The notes under the pieces are model-generated. The model was not told the DNA's origin, made no database searches, and saw only the letters and a list, made by a program, of their open reading frames with translations. Both the position numbers and the translations under genes were made by a program. This document shows, piece after piece, positions 19,201 through 27,942 of a DNA stretch of 44,872 bases. Location: the IMG/VR virus record IMGVR_UViG_3300030106_004152, positions 1 through 44,872 of that record. One strand, 5' to 3'. Within the stretch, counting starts at the first letter, position 1. Every line of letters begins with the position of its first letter. Origin of the DNA: a virus.

Positions 19201-22200
19201 CAACTGGGACTACAATATGGTCATCTGGTAACGGTGTTGATGTTACAAATACTATTCCAGATAACTTAATAACACCAGGTAATAAAGGTAGAATGTTCTC
19301 TATTGATACTAATGTTTGGGGAGGTATTTTTGGTATGGGTGCAAACAATATTGACGATAGACCTAGATCAATGAGTGCGTCTAAACTTAGTTTTAGAGTT
19401 CGTGGTACAGCAGGTAATGTTAGAAAATATACTAGATGGATCGAGATAACTAACTACAAACATGCTGGATCTACTGGTTTAAGTAATAGTACATCGAGCT
19501 CTGATTACTTTGACATATATTATGCTGAGGACATTGGGGATGAAGCAAACATGGTGCAAAGATTTCTAAATGATACATCTTTAGATTATACAGGAAGTGT
19601 AACTAATTTGACTTATCATTTTGAATTCAAAGAAGAGATTATTGAAAACACTCCAGAATTTGATGGAAGATTTTTTGTTAAAATTGAGATAGATCCTTCG
19701 CTTCGAAAAAATGTACTAAAAGAAGCAGTTACAACTGAACAATACGTTACTATAGGATCTTTTAATGTAGATTACATTGAAAGTGAGTCCACTACTTCTG
19801 CTCAATTACTTCAAGATGGCGTACAGTCAACTTGGGCTTGGGGACAGGGTGATGGTTGGTGGTATAATGCTTTTAACGAAGTAGATCAATGGACTAGTTT
19901 CTCAAACGGTGGTTCACCATATGCTTGGGATGGAAACCAGGGTCCCTCAAGTTTATCAGGACAATTATCAACTGGTGGGGTATATGCTGACTCTTATTAC
20001 GCATTTTCAGGATTAACGTTCTGGCAGGGTATGTTAAATGGTGGTGAAGGTAATCAAACGTGGTTAATGAATGATGATGGTTCATGGGAATATTATTATT
20101 GGGATGCTCCTAATATAATAATGATAGTCCCACAAGAACAAGCGATTTCTAGTGCTAATACTGATTTAAACGCTACAGCTGGAGGAAATTCCGTAAGTGG
20201 ATTAGGTGGTGGATTTGCGTGGTACTGTTGGGACGCTCAAACAAAGAGTTTTTGGTCTTCAAGAAAAGCTAGTAGAGCTAGTAGACCTTTTATTGATGCC
20301 GCTGCAATAGCAGGTACTAGACAAGGAAGTTACGTTGATTATGATGACTATCCACAATTTAGAACTATGACTATAGGTACCGCTGCTAATCAAAGACCAA
20401 CTGGTTTAGATGATGGTCAATTGACCAATCAAATAATGACAAACAATGGATTAACCTCCACAACACCTACCGCTGGTACCTTAGGTAGAATGTGTTTAGC
20501 TGTAACAGGGTACGCTTCTTACGCCTCAATGAATACCGCTGACAGACAGTTCATGGAGAAAATGAAAACAACAGGTACTATTTTTAGGTTTACTGGCGAT
20601 CCCGACAACATATATAGAGTTTTAATGGCGGAAGACTACGTGGATGCGGCGAATGACATGGACTGGTACAGTACTTACGACCATATAGAGGTTAGTCAAT
20701 ATGGTGGAAACAATATTAGATTAGGTTTTAGAATTAATTTTAGAAAGGTTGATGAAAGTACTAATGTTACTCATGATGGAATTGATGTTAGTAGCTTTGA
20801 TCCAAGGGGAACAGTTAGACATGATGGTACAGCATCTACGGGTATTGAAATACTTAGGCACACGAGAATAGGTGGTGGTCAAGTAATAGTGTTAAGTGAT
20901 ATGGCTGTTTTTGAGACAGAACCAAAAGAAGACACAGATTTAGATATATATTATGAGGGATCTAGCTCGCTACCACTAGTATTAAATGAGGAAAATATAA
21001 ATAATTTTGTACCAATGAAGTGTGGTATTTCTATTGAGAGACCAGACCAAGACACGATAAAAAATATTACTTTACCTCTAGCTCAATCTCTTGACATTGT
21101 TAACAACCCAACAAATATAGTTTCTAATATAATAGCAAAACCTCGCTTATTTAATACAGATTCAGTTTTACCATCAGATATAAATGGAGAATCTCCTCGT
21201 GGTATTGGAGACCCAATAGTGCATATAACAAATATAGATGGAGCAGGTACGGAGGTTGATCAAAGTAATGGTATATATGTAGGTGATTATATTGTTTTTC
21301 ATCATAAAAATGGAACTAGAACTAGATCAAAAATAACTGGGTTTTATGAAAAAATAACCACAACAAATACTGATGGTGATATTATAGGGACTAGATTTTC
21401 TCCGATTCATTCTCACGTTGGATCAATACAAGCTAATCCAAATGTTGATGGTTGGCCAAGTAATGTTGTAACGAGTGGAGATAATGATTGGGATTTTGCC
21501 GCTGGTAACTACATAAATACAATAACAATATTTGAAGACGAAATAGATGGAAATGTTTCAGGAACCGCACCCTTAGAGGTTGGTATGCAGATGGTTGGTT
21601 ACGTGGAAATAGATGCTGACACTGGAGATGAAGTTACAGATGGTTTAACAGGTATAGCTCCACCAGGAATTGTAGTAGAAGAAATACTACCTCCAGATGA
21701 CAACGGCGATTACATTAAGATTAAAGTAACCAGCGCTACAGACACACCGTTTTACTGGACGAAATCAGATGGTACTTTGCAAACTTGGGAAGATTTTAAT
21801 AGCGCCACTGGAGCCAATCAAATGGGTAGAAAATTTAAAGTCGAATTTATACATCCACCAACTGGTTATTACTCTATTGATAAAAATGCGTGGAAATATC
21901 AGGTTGACTTAGATTGGTTTAATTGTTATTCATATGGTAATGGTGTAGAATCAGATAGAATTAGAGATACATTTAATGCTCCACAAATAGATAACGGGGT
22001 TAGGGTTTCATCCACGTTCTCTGGTTATAGAAAAGAAAACAAGACTAGTGGGTTGATATACTCCGGAATATACAATTCTACATCAGAGGTGAATAATTTA
22101 AATGAGTTCAACATGTCTCAGAAGATAACTAAAGATTTAAATCCATCTTATGGTTCTATACAAAGGTTAAAAACTAGAGACACAGATGTTGTTGTTTTTA

Positions 22201-23099
22201 CTGAAGATAAAATATTAAAAGTTTTATCAAATAAAGATGCTTTGTATAATGCTGACGGAAACCCTCAGTTAACTGCTACTGAAATGGTATTAGGACAAGC
22301 TGTACCATTTGTTGGTGATTATGGAATATCTAAAAACCCAGAGTCATTAGCTTGGGATCAATACAGAATGTATTTCACAGATAAACAAAGAGGTGCTGTG
22401 TTAAGGTTATCAAGAGATGGCTTAACACCTATATCAAACGTGGGAATGAAAACGTGGTTTAGAGATAATTTAAAACTAGCCGATAGGGCTTTAGGCACCT
22501 TTGACGCAGTTAGTGGAGAATATAATTTAACACTAACTAAAACCGGTGGAGATTCTAATTATGATACAACAATATCTTTTAGTGAAGAATCTAAGGGATG
22601 GGTTAGTTTTAAATCATTTATTCCTTTAAATGGTGGATCAGTTAGTGGTTCTTATATAACATCTAACATGTATGTTATGTGGAAACACTATTTTTCTACT
22701 TCCTATAATACGTTTTATGCAAACTCATATGAATCATCTATTTCAGTTTTATTTAATGACTCACCTGGCACAATTAAATCTTTCAACTCTATCAACTATG
22801 AAGGTTCTCAAGCTAAAGTTGTTCAAAATACCACTGATACGAACGAGTTTTATAATTTAGACAGTAAAACAGGTTGGTATGTAAACTCTATAGAAACTGA
22901 CAAACAAAGTGGTACTGTTCCTGAATTCATAGAAAAAGAAGGTAAATGGTTTAATAAAATAAATGGTGTAGAAACTACTTTAAGCAACTTAGATACAAGT
23001 GAGTTTACAGTCCAAGGTGTTGGAGAGCCATATAGTGTATCATCAATATATTACCAAGGAGACACTACAACTGGTGGTGGATCAACGGTAGGAGGATAA
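16215..23099 (+). CDS. Giant stabilisation/tail-hub protein (tail tubular B-like role)
   Basis: A 2294-residue protein. The N-terminus has KMNKDLDERIVPNGEYRDAK (residues 13-32), and the C-terminal part has a propeller-like segment around 2034-2085 (DYGISKNPESLAWDQYRMYF, then RGAVLRLSRDGLTPIS). I associate both with the large stabilisation proteins of crAss-like and marine podoviruses, which sit below the ring proteins and anchor fibres. An inserted jelly-roll-like domain at about 285-438 starts VINGDFSED and contains PGDTYEFSFDY, as in carbohydrate-binding modules. A Trp/Tyr/Gly-rich insertion lies near 1205-1310. The C-terminus is Gly/Thr-rich. It is about twice the length I would expect, apparently through such insertions. 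Confidence 0.65.
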   Translation: MPEIKHTFIGGKMNKDLDERIVPNGEYRDAKNIQVRTTDGDAAGTVQGIKGNSNIGVFSEYVGLPGTNLFTQTVGSVVDEKNDNIYFFMAAPSVGTISLSSITSLTEDKTRVFTDGIVEQNVDGTTTPVIIDEHTLITSVQNAFTASSSITGYNTEGDLWQEIKITDIVLKEKIRPGMKMEIFNAEGVNQTPGAFVKSVYVNTTNDTVITLHTGYDSDVSTLITDNTGWVKFSSPRVLNFNYDSQITAINIIDNLLIWTDGDSEPKKINIDRCKAGTPAFVADEHVINGDFSEDITLNTNNDPLVGWATTNAVNLGGETVPSVGVYTNSDGVNVLTLVGLQHWNPVYDDNNGEVRQNVTGLIPGDTYEFSFDYVITAGTLTSDLNNAIDINTSLTGSGTHTESFVATTDTLDIIFYGTNATLPADGAVYGNVFNVSLLNTGTTTYSHTKLFVSDPTDIDSDEYIPITELEVYDFEGDKIDDSIKEEHITVIKKAPLVAPSIILNETDRGQGAATVNITGCPFISSTPQSSTSGLNVNDIRIFTSDNLDSTIFRVNDILYFDSSYLEYNDDQSTVLLEVDLRITCRFMSYLDDDQNEVYEATNTIKVEISSFPTEYLDHTVTDWSVSLKQKEPLYELKLGRFAYRYVYEDGEYSTFSPWSELAFLPGFFEYESRGGHNAGMKNNVREIIIKDFVPFKTKPLDVKSIDILYKATNSASCYVVKTISRGVDAEWELFSPNTNDVTGNLSGQLHITSEAIHTIISDDQILRTWDNVPRYASSQEITGNRLLFGNYVQGYDVQLPVGLTQEIISEEITSIKYPNKSIKSMRDYKWGMVFGDKYGRETPVFTSGYTSGYLDTYSSLTGDISLNKEFCNTKNYFRLKQTWDNPINLNNAPPDWADYVKFYVKETSNEYYNLVLNGWYYADDIEDTVWLSFQSTDRNKVDEETYLILKSVNGEAKPVKENSKYKIISISNSAPDYIKTKHLDIGNVQITPGDGATGTTIWSSGNGVDVTNTIPDNLITPGNKGRMFSIDTNVWGGIFGMGANNIDDRPRSMSASKLSFRVRGTAGNVRKYTRWIEITNYKHAGSTGLSNSTSSSDYFDIYYAEDIGDEANMVQRFLNDTSLDYTGSVTNLTYHFEFKEEIIENTPEFDGRFFVKIEIDPSLRKNVLKEAVTTEQYVTIGSFNVDYIESESTTSAQLLQDGVQSTWAWGQGDGWWYNAFNEVDQWTSFSNGGSPYAWDGNQGPSSLSGQLSTGGVYADSYYAFSGLTFWQGMLNGGEGNQTWLMNDDGSWEYYYWDAPNIIMIVPQEQAISSANTDLNATAGGNSVSGLGGGFAWYCWDAQTKSFWSSRKASRASRPFIDAAAIAGTRQGSYVDYDDYPQFRTMTIGTAANQRPTGLDDGQLTNQIMTNNGLTSTTPTAGTLGRMCLAVTGYASYASMNTADRQFMEKMKTTGTIFRFTGDPDNIYRVLMAEDYVDAANDMDWYSTYDHIEVSQYGGNNIRLGFRINFRKVDESTNVTHDGIDVSSFDPRGTVRHDGTASTGIEILRHTRIGGGQVIVLSDMAVFETEPKEDTDLDIYYEGSSSLPLVLNEENINNFVPMKCGISIERPDQDTIKNITLPLAQSLDIVNNPTNIVSNIIAKPRLFNTDSVLPSDINGESPRGIGDPIVHITNIDGAGTEVDQSNGIYVGDYIVFHHKNGTRTRSKITGFYEKITTTNTDGDIIGTRFSPIHSHVGSIQANPNVDGWPSNVVTSGDNDWDFAAGNYINTITIFEDEIDGNVSGTAPLEVGMQMVGYVEIDADTGDEVTDGLTGIAPPGIVVEEILPPDDNGDYIKIKVTSATDTPFYWTKSDGTLQTWEDFNSATGANQMGRKFKVEFIHPPTGYYSIDKNAWKYQVDLDWFNCYSYGNGVESDRIRDTFNAPQIDNGVRVSSTFSGYRKENKTSGLIYSGIYNSTSEVNNLNEFNMSQKITKDLNPSYGSIQRLKTRDTDVVVFTEDKILKVLSNKDALYNADGNPQLTATEMVLGQAVPFVGDYGISKNPESLAWDQYRMYFTDKQRGAVLRLSRDGLTPISNVGMKTWFRDNLKLADRALGTFDAVSGEYNLTLTKTGGDSNYDTTISFSEESKGWVSFKSFIPLNGGSVSGSYITSNMYVMWKHYFSTSYNTFYANSYESSISVLFNDSPGTIKSFNSINYEGSQAKVVQNTTDTNEFYNLDSKTGWYVNSIETDKQSGTVPEFIEKEGKWFNKINGVETTLSNLDTSEFTVQGVGEPYSVSSIYYQGDTTTGGGSTVGG

Positions 23100-23111
23100 A
23101 ATAATTTTTAA

Positions 23112-24689
23112 ATGAATTTTTCAATAGACATAATAGATATTATTAATAATAATTCTGGTGATATAACCTTCACTGTGAAACCCCCTTATAGACTAACTTC
23201 GTCTGTAAAATATGGTGGTACTAAACAAGAGCAGAAAATCTATAATATAATTGGGTTTAAAAAAACAAAAGGTAGAACAACGGTGGCAACCATTGAAATA
23301 GCAACACTGTCACAAAATCCTAGACGATTTTTTAAAAACAAACCATCTTTAAATTCTAATAGTAATATTACTTTAAAATGGATAAGTACTAAAAACACAA
23401 AAGTAGATAGTGGAGATAGACATCATAGGGAAAATAACTACCCAATATTATACACTTTTGACTTAATTTATAATGTTACTAAATCAACTAGCAAGCAGAG
23501 CGGCGTTACAGCTAATTTAATATATAAAGACCTTCCCCAACCTAAGCCAATATTTTCTCAGGGAAACACTGGTAATACAATTGTTGATATAGATTATGGA
23601 GCAAGTATTATTAATAAAAATGGTGAATCAAAAGTGATTAAACTAATTGGAACACCAGGTGTTGAGGGTAGATTGTCAATAACAGATGAAGTGGGTAACA
23701 ATGTTTTATCAACAAACGCTATATTAAAGCACCCAGGGTACTCATTTTCACCTGTGCCAACTAGTGTTGTTTATGATAGTGAAGGTAAAGAAACATTAGC
23801 TTTAAGGTGGAAAATACCATTTGATGGTATTTTTAAAATAAACATAGATTTTCCAAGTGTTATTTCTAGGTCAACAGCTGTTAACGGGTCTATGGCAGCT
23901 AGTGGTACTGATAAGATAAAGTTTGATAATTTAAGTAATGTTGAGGCTGGTGATAGAGTAATTTTAGTTTCTGCTCCCGATGAAACAACATCAATAGTTG
24001 TGACACATCTTAATCCTGACGGTGATGACGAAAACGAGTGTACAGTTGCTCCAAATTTAACAGCTGCTGACAATGCTGAAGTTCAATTTAAAAGATCTAA
24101 AAAATATACCATAAGATTACACAATGATGAATTTAGAGATGTACTTCTTTATAGTAGTAAAATGTTAACAAAATTAAAAAGTGGATGTGTTATAAATCAA
24201 TATATAGATCCAGTATTAACATTAAAAGCGTCAGGAAGTACTTCTTATACTATAACTCAATTCAACGGTGTTGCAACATCGTTAGGTTCAGGAGCAGCTC
24301 ATTATCACGAGAAAAAATATGCTGGTATAGCTTCTATTAGTTCTGATGAAGCAACTAAAAGAAACCCATCTATTATAAAGTCTGTTGATTTTAGTTATCT
24401 ACTAACAGCCTCAGGTGGTAAGGATTTTGAAATTATAAAAACACCTAGATTTCTCGCGAATACTCCACCTGAGTTTGGAGCTGATGGGAAGTACACAAAT
24501 GGGTCAAACTGGACCAACACTATACCAAGTCTCAATGGTGGTATGGAAGTTGATATAACAAATATAACCCTAGGAGCTGAAGGTAGTAACACAATATTAA
24601 TATCTGGTACGTTAAATATAATCAAATGGGGTATTGAAGACGTGACCATGGAAATAGATTTTGATAAAATATTTAATTATACATCATAG
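23112..24689 (+). CDS. Beta-rich tail or virion protein
   Basis: A 525-residue protein with many short strands (GDITFTVKPPYRLTSSVKYG). A basic, Asn-rich part follows near 60-110 with a His-rich turn (DRHHRENN). Later come Gly-rich Ig-like stretches (VEGRLSITDEVGNNVLST, VEAGDRVILVSAPDE). There is no signal peptide, membrane segment or enzyme motif. It lies between the giant stabilisation protein and a small beta protein, so a tail-hub or fibre-attachment role is likely. The specific function is unknown. Confidence 0.5.
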   Translation: MNFSIDIIDIINNNSGDITFTVKPPYRLTSSVKYGGTKQEQKIYNIIGFKKTKGRTTVATIEIATLSQNPRRFFKNKPSLNSNSNITLKWISTKNTKVDSGDRHHRENNYPILYTFDLIYNVTKSTSKQSGVTANLIYKDLPQPKPIFSQGNTGNTIVDIDYGASIINKNGESKVIKLIGTPGVEGRLSITDEVGNNVLSTNAILKHPGYSFSPVPTSVVYDSEGKETLALRWKIPFDGIFKINIDFPSVISRSTAVNGSMAASGTDKIKFDNLSNVEAGDRVILVSAPDETTSIVVTHLNPDGDDENECTVAPNLTAADNAEVQFKRSKKYTIRLHNDEFRDVLLYSSKMLTKLKSGCVINQYIDPVLTLKASGSTSYTITQFNGVATSLGSGAAHYHEKKYAGIASISSDEATKRNPSIIKSVDFSYLLTASGGKDFEIIKTPRFLANTPPEFGADGKYTNGSNWTNTIPSLNGGMEVDITNITLGAEGSNTILISGTLNIIKWGIEDVTMEIDFDKIFNYTS

Positions 24690-24692
24690 ATT

Positions 24693-25091
24693 ATGGCTTA
24701 TATAGATTTAACTTTTGACGAAATAAATAACTCAATGGAGGTGGGAGATGTTGTATATTACACTAATACTACTACGTCTGATGGATTTGAGGTGTCTAGT
24801 AATACAATTGTACAAGTCGGCACTATTGAAAGTATAACAACTGACACAAATCAGTATTTGAATGATGGTGAAACTGACAATCCAACTTATAATAAAAAAA
24901 TTGTAGTGGTTGATTGCGAATCTGATTTAACTCCTCCAACAACAAATGATTTTATTTTCTTTAGTAAAAACAACGTTATTAATGTATCTGCTGTAAAAGG
25001 TTATTATAGTTTAATTGAGTTTAAAAACAATAGTACGTCAGCTACTGAAATGTTTTCTGTTGGATGCGACATATCTGAAAGTAGTAAATAA
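24693..25091 (+). CDS. Small beta-rich tail-associated protein
   Basis: A 132-residue acidic protein made of strands (VGDVVYYTNT, IVQVGTIESITTDTNQYLND, KKIVVVDCESDL), resembling a small barrel or OB-like fold. It starts three bases after the preceding gene and is the last gene before the gap with the second copy of the intergenic motif, so it probably ends the neck/tail operon. No function is recognised. Confidence 0.5.
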   Translation: MAYIDLTFDEINNSMEVGDVVYYTNTTTSDGFEVSSNTIVQVGTIESITTDTNQYLNDGETDNPTYNKKIVVVDCESDLTPPTTNDFIFFSKNNVINVSAVKGYYSLIEFKNNSTSATEMFSVGCDISESSK

Positions 25092-25102
25092 TTAGCAAAA
25101 AA

Positions 25103-25121
25103 TGTAACTATATTCATAGTT
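25103..25121 (+). promoter_or_regulatory. Second copy of the intergenic motif (putative promoter/operator)
   Basis: ATGTAACTATA (25103-25113) is identical to 14483-14493, again followed by ATAGT (25117-25121). Here the arms form a 7-base inverted repeat, TAACTAT (25106-25112) with ATAGTTA (25117-25123), around a 4-base loop. It lies 14 bases before the acetyltransferase-like gene. No T-tract follows, so a terminator is less likely than a regulatory site. Confidence 0.4.
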
Positions 25122-25135
25122 AAATTAAATATAAT

Positions 25136-25555
25136 ATGAATAATAGTAAATTAATTTCGAGGAAATTAAAAGAAAGTGATTGGGATACTTTAAAACAGTG
25201 GTGGGATTATTGGCCTAGGGTAGAAGCACCAGACAAAGGTTTTTTACCAGACAACGGTACTGGTGGTTTAATGATCGAAGACAACGGCATACCTGTTATT
25301 GCTGGTTTTATTTATCAAACTAACTCTAATGCTGCTATGTTAGAATACGTAATATCAAATCCTAAATACAGAGGTAGAGACAAGAGAGATGCTGCATTAG
25401 AAAAATTAATAATTTCACTACAAGTTGTGGCTGAAAATTTAGGATTTAAAAACATGTTTACTATGGTGAGGAGTAAAAAATTTATTAACTTAAGAGGTAA
25501 GTTTGGTGGGATAATAGATCCTAGACCAAACTATACTATTATTAAAGCATTATAA
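25136..25555 (+). CDS. GNAT-family acetyltransferase-like protein
   Basis: A 139-residue protein with the GNAT layout. The opening is LISRKLKESDWDTLKQWW. A central strand pair follows (GLMIEDNGIPVIAGFIY), then a strand leading into the acetyl-CoA loop (YVISNPKYRGRDKRDAALEK, residues 71-90, compare the family's V-x-P-x-xRGxG pattern). After it come a helix and a strand near NMFTMVRS. It would transfer an acetyl group to an amine on protein or small molecule; the substrate is unknown. The loop has RGRDKRD where classical members have a second Gly, so activity is not certain. It heads a block of internal-protein genes. Confidence 0.6.
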   Translation: MNNSKLISRKLKESDWDTLKQWWDYWPRVEAPDKGFLPDNGTGGLMIEDNGIPVIAGFIYQTNSNAAMLEYVISNPKYRGRDKRDAALEKLIISLQVVAENLGFKNMFTMVRSKKFINLRGKFGGIIDPRPNYTIIKAL

Positions 25556-25556
25556 T

Positions 25557-26264
25557 ATGGGGTTTTATCCAGGAGGAAATCAAAGACAATCTACGCAAGA
25601 CCTACATGGTATGGACTACGTAAGAGATCTATTTAAACAAGCGGAGAACGTTAAAAATTGGAGAGAGAGAAAGATGTTGAAGACACAAGCTCAGGCAGAA
25701 CTTGCGGATTTTGAATTCAAGCGATTTAAAAACGTTTATTCAAACATAAGGATTTCAAATCCATATAGAGATATGGAGAATGAGTTTGAGGATTTAACTA
25801 TAAACCAACCAAGAGCTAATTTTGAAAGAGCCACACTACAACAAAGCCAGTCAAACATATTAAATACATTACGTAGAAGTACTGGCGCAGCTAATATATC
25901 TAGTGTAGCACAATCTTTGGTTGAACAAGGAAAAATAGCTAAACAAAGATCAGTTGCTGATATTAACCAACAGGTTAATAAAAACATGTTAACATCTGCA
26001 TCACAACAAATGGAGTTAGAAAGATTAGCTTCTTCTGGAAAAAACATGGAAGCTGAGTTTACTCAACAACAAATGGCGAAATTAATGAGTGTATCTCAAG
26101 ATCAAGTATTTAAATACCTAGATGATGAGCTACAAATAGATGCGGACGCTAGTAAAGATGCGTTTAGTCAATGGGGATCCATATTTAAAGGTGCGATGAC
26201 AGCGGCTGGTATGGGTTTAGGTGGATCATTTGGTGGTGGTTCAACACCACCCGCAGCTAGTTAG
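25557..26264 (+). CDS. Internal virion/ejection-type protein, copy A
   Basis: A 235-residue, mostly helical, Gln-rich protein (MELERLASSGKNMEAEFTQQ). It has a conserved-looking block FKRFKNVYSNIRISNPYRDM and a Gly/Ser/Pro tail (GLGGSFGGGSTPP). The next gene, at 26291, has the matching order LTRFSNIFEGTTVSNPYSNL, a Gln-rich helix and a Gly/Ser tail, so the two are paralogues. The helical, Gln-rich, Gly-tailed composition and the place before the giant gene fit internal (core) or ejected virion proteins. It starts one base after the previous stop. Confidence 0.55.
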   Translation: MGFYPGGNQRQSTQDLHGMDYVRDLFKQAENVKNWRERKMLKTQAQAELADFEFKRFKNVYSNIRISNPYRDMENEFEDLTINQPRANFERATLQQSQSNILNTLRRSTGAANISSVAQSLVEQGKIAKQRSVADINQQVNKNMLTSASQQMELERLASSGKNMEAEFTQQQMAKLMSVSQDQVFKYLDDELQIDADASKDAFSQWGSIFKGAMTAAGMGLGGSFGGGSTPPAAS

Positions 26265-26290
26265 TACAGTAGTAATTTAAACAATAAAAT

Positions 26291-26950
26291 ATGATAGGAT
26301 TTTTAGCAATTGGGCACACGATGTTAAAAAAACATCTTCAGCGCCAAAGAGAAACGTGGAGAAAAATAAGGATGTCTAGGGTAAAACAGGAGGAAGCTAG
26401 AAGAGATTTAACAAGATTTAGTAATATATTCGAAGGCACAACAGTATCCAATCCATACTCTAATTTAACTAATCCGTTTGCTGACTTAAAATTAGATCTA
26501 ACTAAACAAGCTGAGTTTAGTAGAGATCAGTTTCAACAAAACCAAGCTAACATGATAGGTGGTATAGCTGGATCTAGTGGTACTAGTGGTATGGCTAATA
26601 AAGTAAAATTACTATCACAAATGGGTATGGAAGCAGCACAAAAGTCAGCATCTAGTATTCAAAATATAAATCCATATTCAGCTCAGGCAGCTGCAAGAAT
26701 AGATAATTTAAAAAGATCAGGTAGAAATGTAACAGCCTTGTTTGACGCTAAAAAATATGCAACACTAATGGATATGGAGAAACTAAAAAGAGCTGGTTAT
26801 GAAGATCAAATAAAAAAAGACAAGGGTATAAGAGAGGAGGCAAATGCTAGATGGCAGGCTTTAATGGGGCAAATGGCCAGTATTGGTGGTGGTAGCACAA
26901 ATGTTTCAAATAGTCCAACAGCTAATTACGGTAACATTACAACAACGTAG
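26291..26950 (+). CDS. Internal virion/ejection-type protein, copy B
   Basis: A 219-residue helical protein. Its N-terminus differs from copy A (MIGFLAIGHTMLKKH), but it then shares the NPY-containing block (SNPYSNLTNPFADLKLDL), a Gln-rich helix (FSRDQFQQNQANMIGG) and a Gly/Ser/Asn-rich end. The first 12 residues are hydrophobic but too short for a sure membrane segment. As a tandem paralogue of the preceding gene it is probably a second core or ejection protein, perhaps in the same complex. Confidence 0.55.
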   Translation: MIGFLAIGHTMLKKHLQRQRETWRKIRMSRVKQEEARRDLTRFSNIFEGTTVSNPYSNLTNPFADLKLDLTKQAEFSRDQFQQNQANMIGGIAGSSGTSGMANKVKLLSQMGMEAAQKSASSIQNINPYSAQAAARIDNLKRSGRNVTALFDAKKYATLMDMEKLKRAGYEDQIKKDKGIREEANARWQALMGQMASIGGGSTNVSNSPTANYGNITTT

Positions 26951-26964
26951 TAATTTAATATTAT

Positions 26965-27906
26965 ATGAAAAAACAAGTAAGTCAAGTAGATATAGACAAC
27001 TTCTTAGAACACAACTTCGATAAGAGAGTTGAAGAGTGGTTACAGAAGACTAATGAGATACCGGAAAACGAAAGAGACGGTGTACACGATTTCATGACTG
27101 GTCTTAGAGAAGAATATATTAAAGTGCAAGATAGTGATGAAGATATTGATAAAGAGAAGTTAATGAGTAAGTATAAAAGATATATTACTGATGCTAGAGC
27201 TAGAGTTGATGATTCTATAGAACTAAGAGATCACATGGCTTTAATTAATAACACCTCAGAGTTAACTGGAGCTGGTTGGAAAAAATTTAAACGAAGTAAA
27301 CTGGGTCAAGAATTTAGTAGCGCTATGAATGGTGAAAAGAAAATGACTTGGCAAGGTGATATGGCTGGTTATATAATTGACGGAAGTTTTATGTCAATAT
27401 ATGATATGAGAAAAGTTCTTGATAAAAATACATTTGATGTGTCTAGCAGGAATGTTATTAATGGTGTTATAGATTACGCTCAAATGTTGGGATCTTATGA
27501 GGATGCTGGAGAGCTAGATATGTATGATATTGCTACTAAAATAAGAAATGAAGTAGTTTTAAAAGGAAATAGATATTCGTTAATTAATGACAATCATATT
27601 CCCACGGAAAACGGTAGTTTTAAACTAGATCTTGTGGGTAGGCTGCAGGAGATGACTTACGCTGATTTAGGTATAACAGATGAAATGATTAGCAATATAG
27701 ATGAAAACTTAGGGTCTGTTAAAGTTAGTGATGGTATAAATAGTGATGAAGCTGAAGTTATAGCAGATGAATTACTAAAAGATGATGAACTAACAAACGA
27801 ATACTTAACTAACTATTTTGCGCAGCACGTTAAAAGTCAGTATGACTTTTTGTATGGAAAACCAAAACAACAAAATAATTCAAAAGACGAAAACGAATTC
27901 GCATAA
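26965..27906 (+). CDS. Hypothetical virion-associated helical protein
   Basis: A 313-residue, acidic, mostly helical protein with no signal peptide or membrane segment. Segments such as KKMTWQGDMAGYIIDGSFMS and DEMISNIDENLGSV give no family match by eye. The C-terminal 25 residues are Gln/Asn/Lys-rich. Placed between the paralogous internal proteins and the 3610-aa giant, it is probably a partner in the internal or ejected complex. Function unknown. Confidence 0.5.
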   Translation: MKKQVSQVDIDNFLEHNFDKRVEEWLQKTNEIPENERDGVHDFMTGLREEYIKVQDSDEDIDKEKLMSKYKRYITDARARVDDSIELRDHMALINNTSELTGAGWKKFKRSKLGQEFSSAMNGEKKMTWQGDMAGYIIDGSFMSIYDMRKVLDKNTFDVSSRNVINGVIDYAQMLGSYEDAGELDMYDIATKIRNEVVLKGNRYSLINDNHIPTENGSFKLDLVGRLQEMTYADLGITDEMISNIDENLGSVKVSDGINSDEAEVIADELLKDDELTNEYLTNYFAQHVKSQYDFLYGKPKQQNNSKDENEFA

Positions 27907-27924
27907 AATAAATTTATTAACACG

Positions 27925-27942
27925 GGTAACTAACGATACAGT
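27925..27942 (+). promoter_or_regulatory. Degenerate copy of the intergenic motif before the giant gene
   Basis: GGTAACTA (27925-27932) followed by ACAGT (27938-27942) matches the copies at 14483 and 25103 in the GTAACTA core and the A-x-A-G-T end, with the same overall length. It ends directly at the start codon of the 3610-aa gene, which would be odd for a promoter; a translational or leader element is possible. Weak evidence on its own. Confidence 0.25.

Noticed and set aside
27907-27918. Perfect palindrome AATAAATTTATT
   Set aside because: Twelve bases of A/T only are expected by chance in DNA of this composition; there is no GC stem or T-tract to make a terminator.
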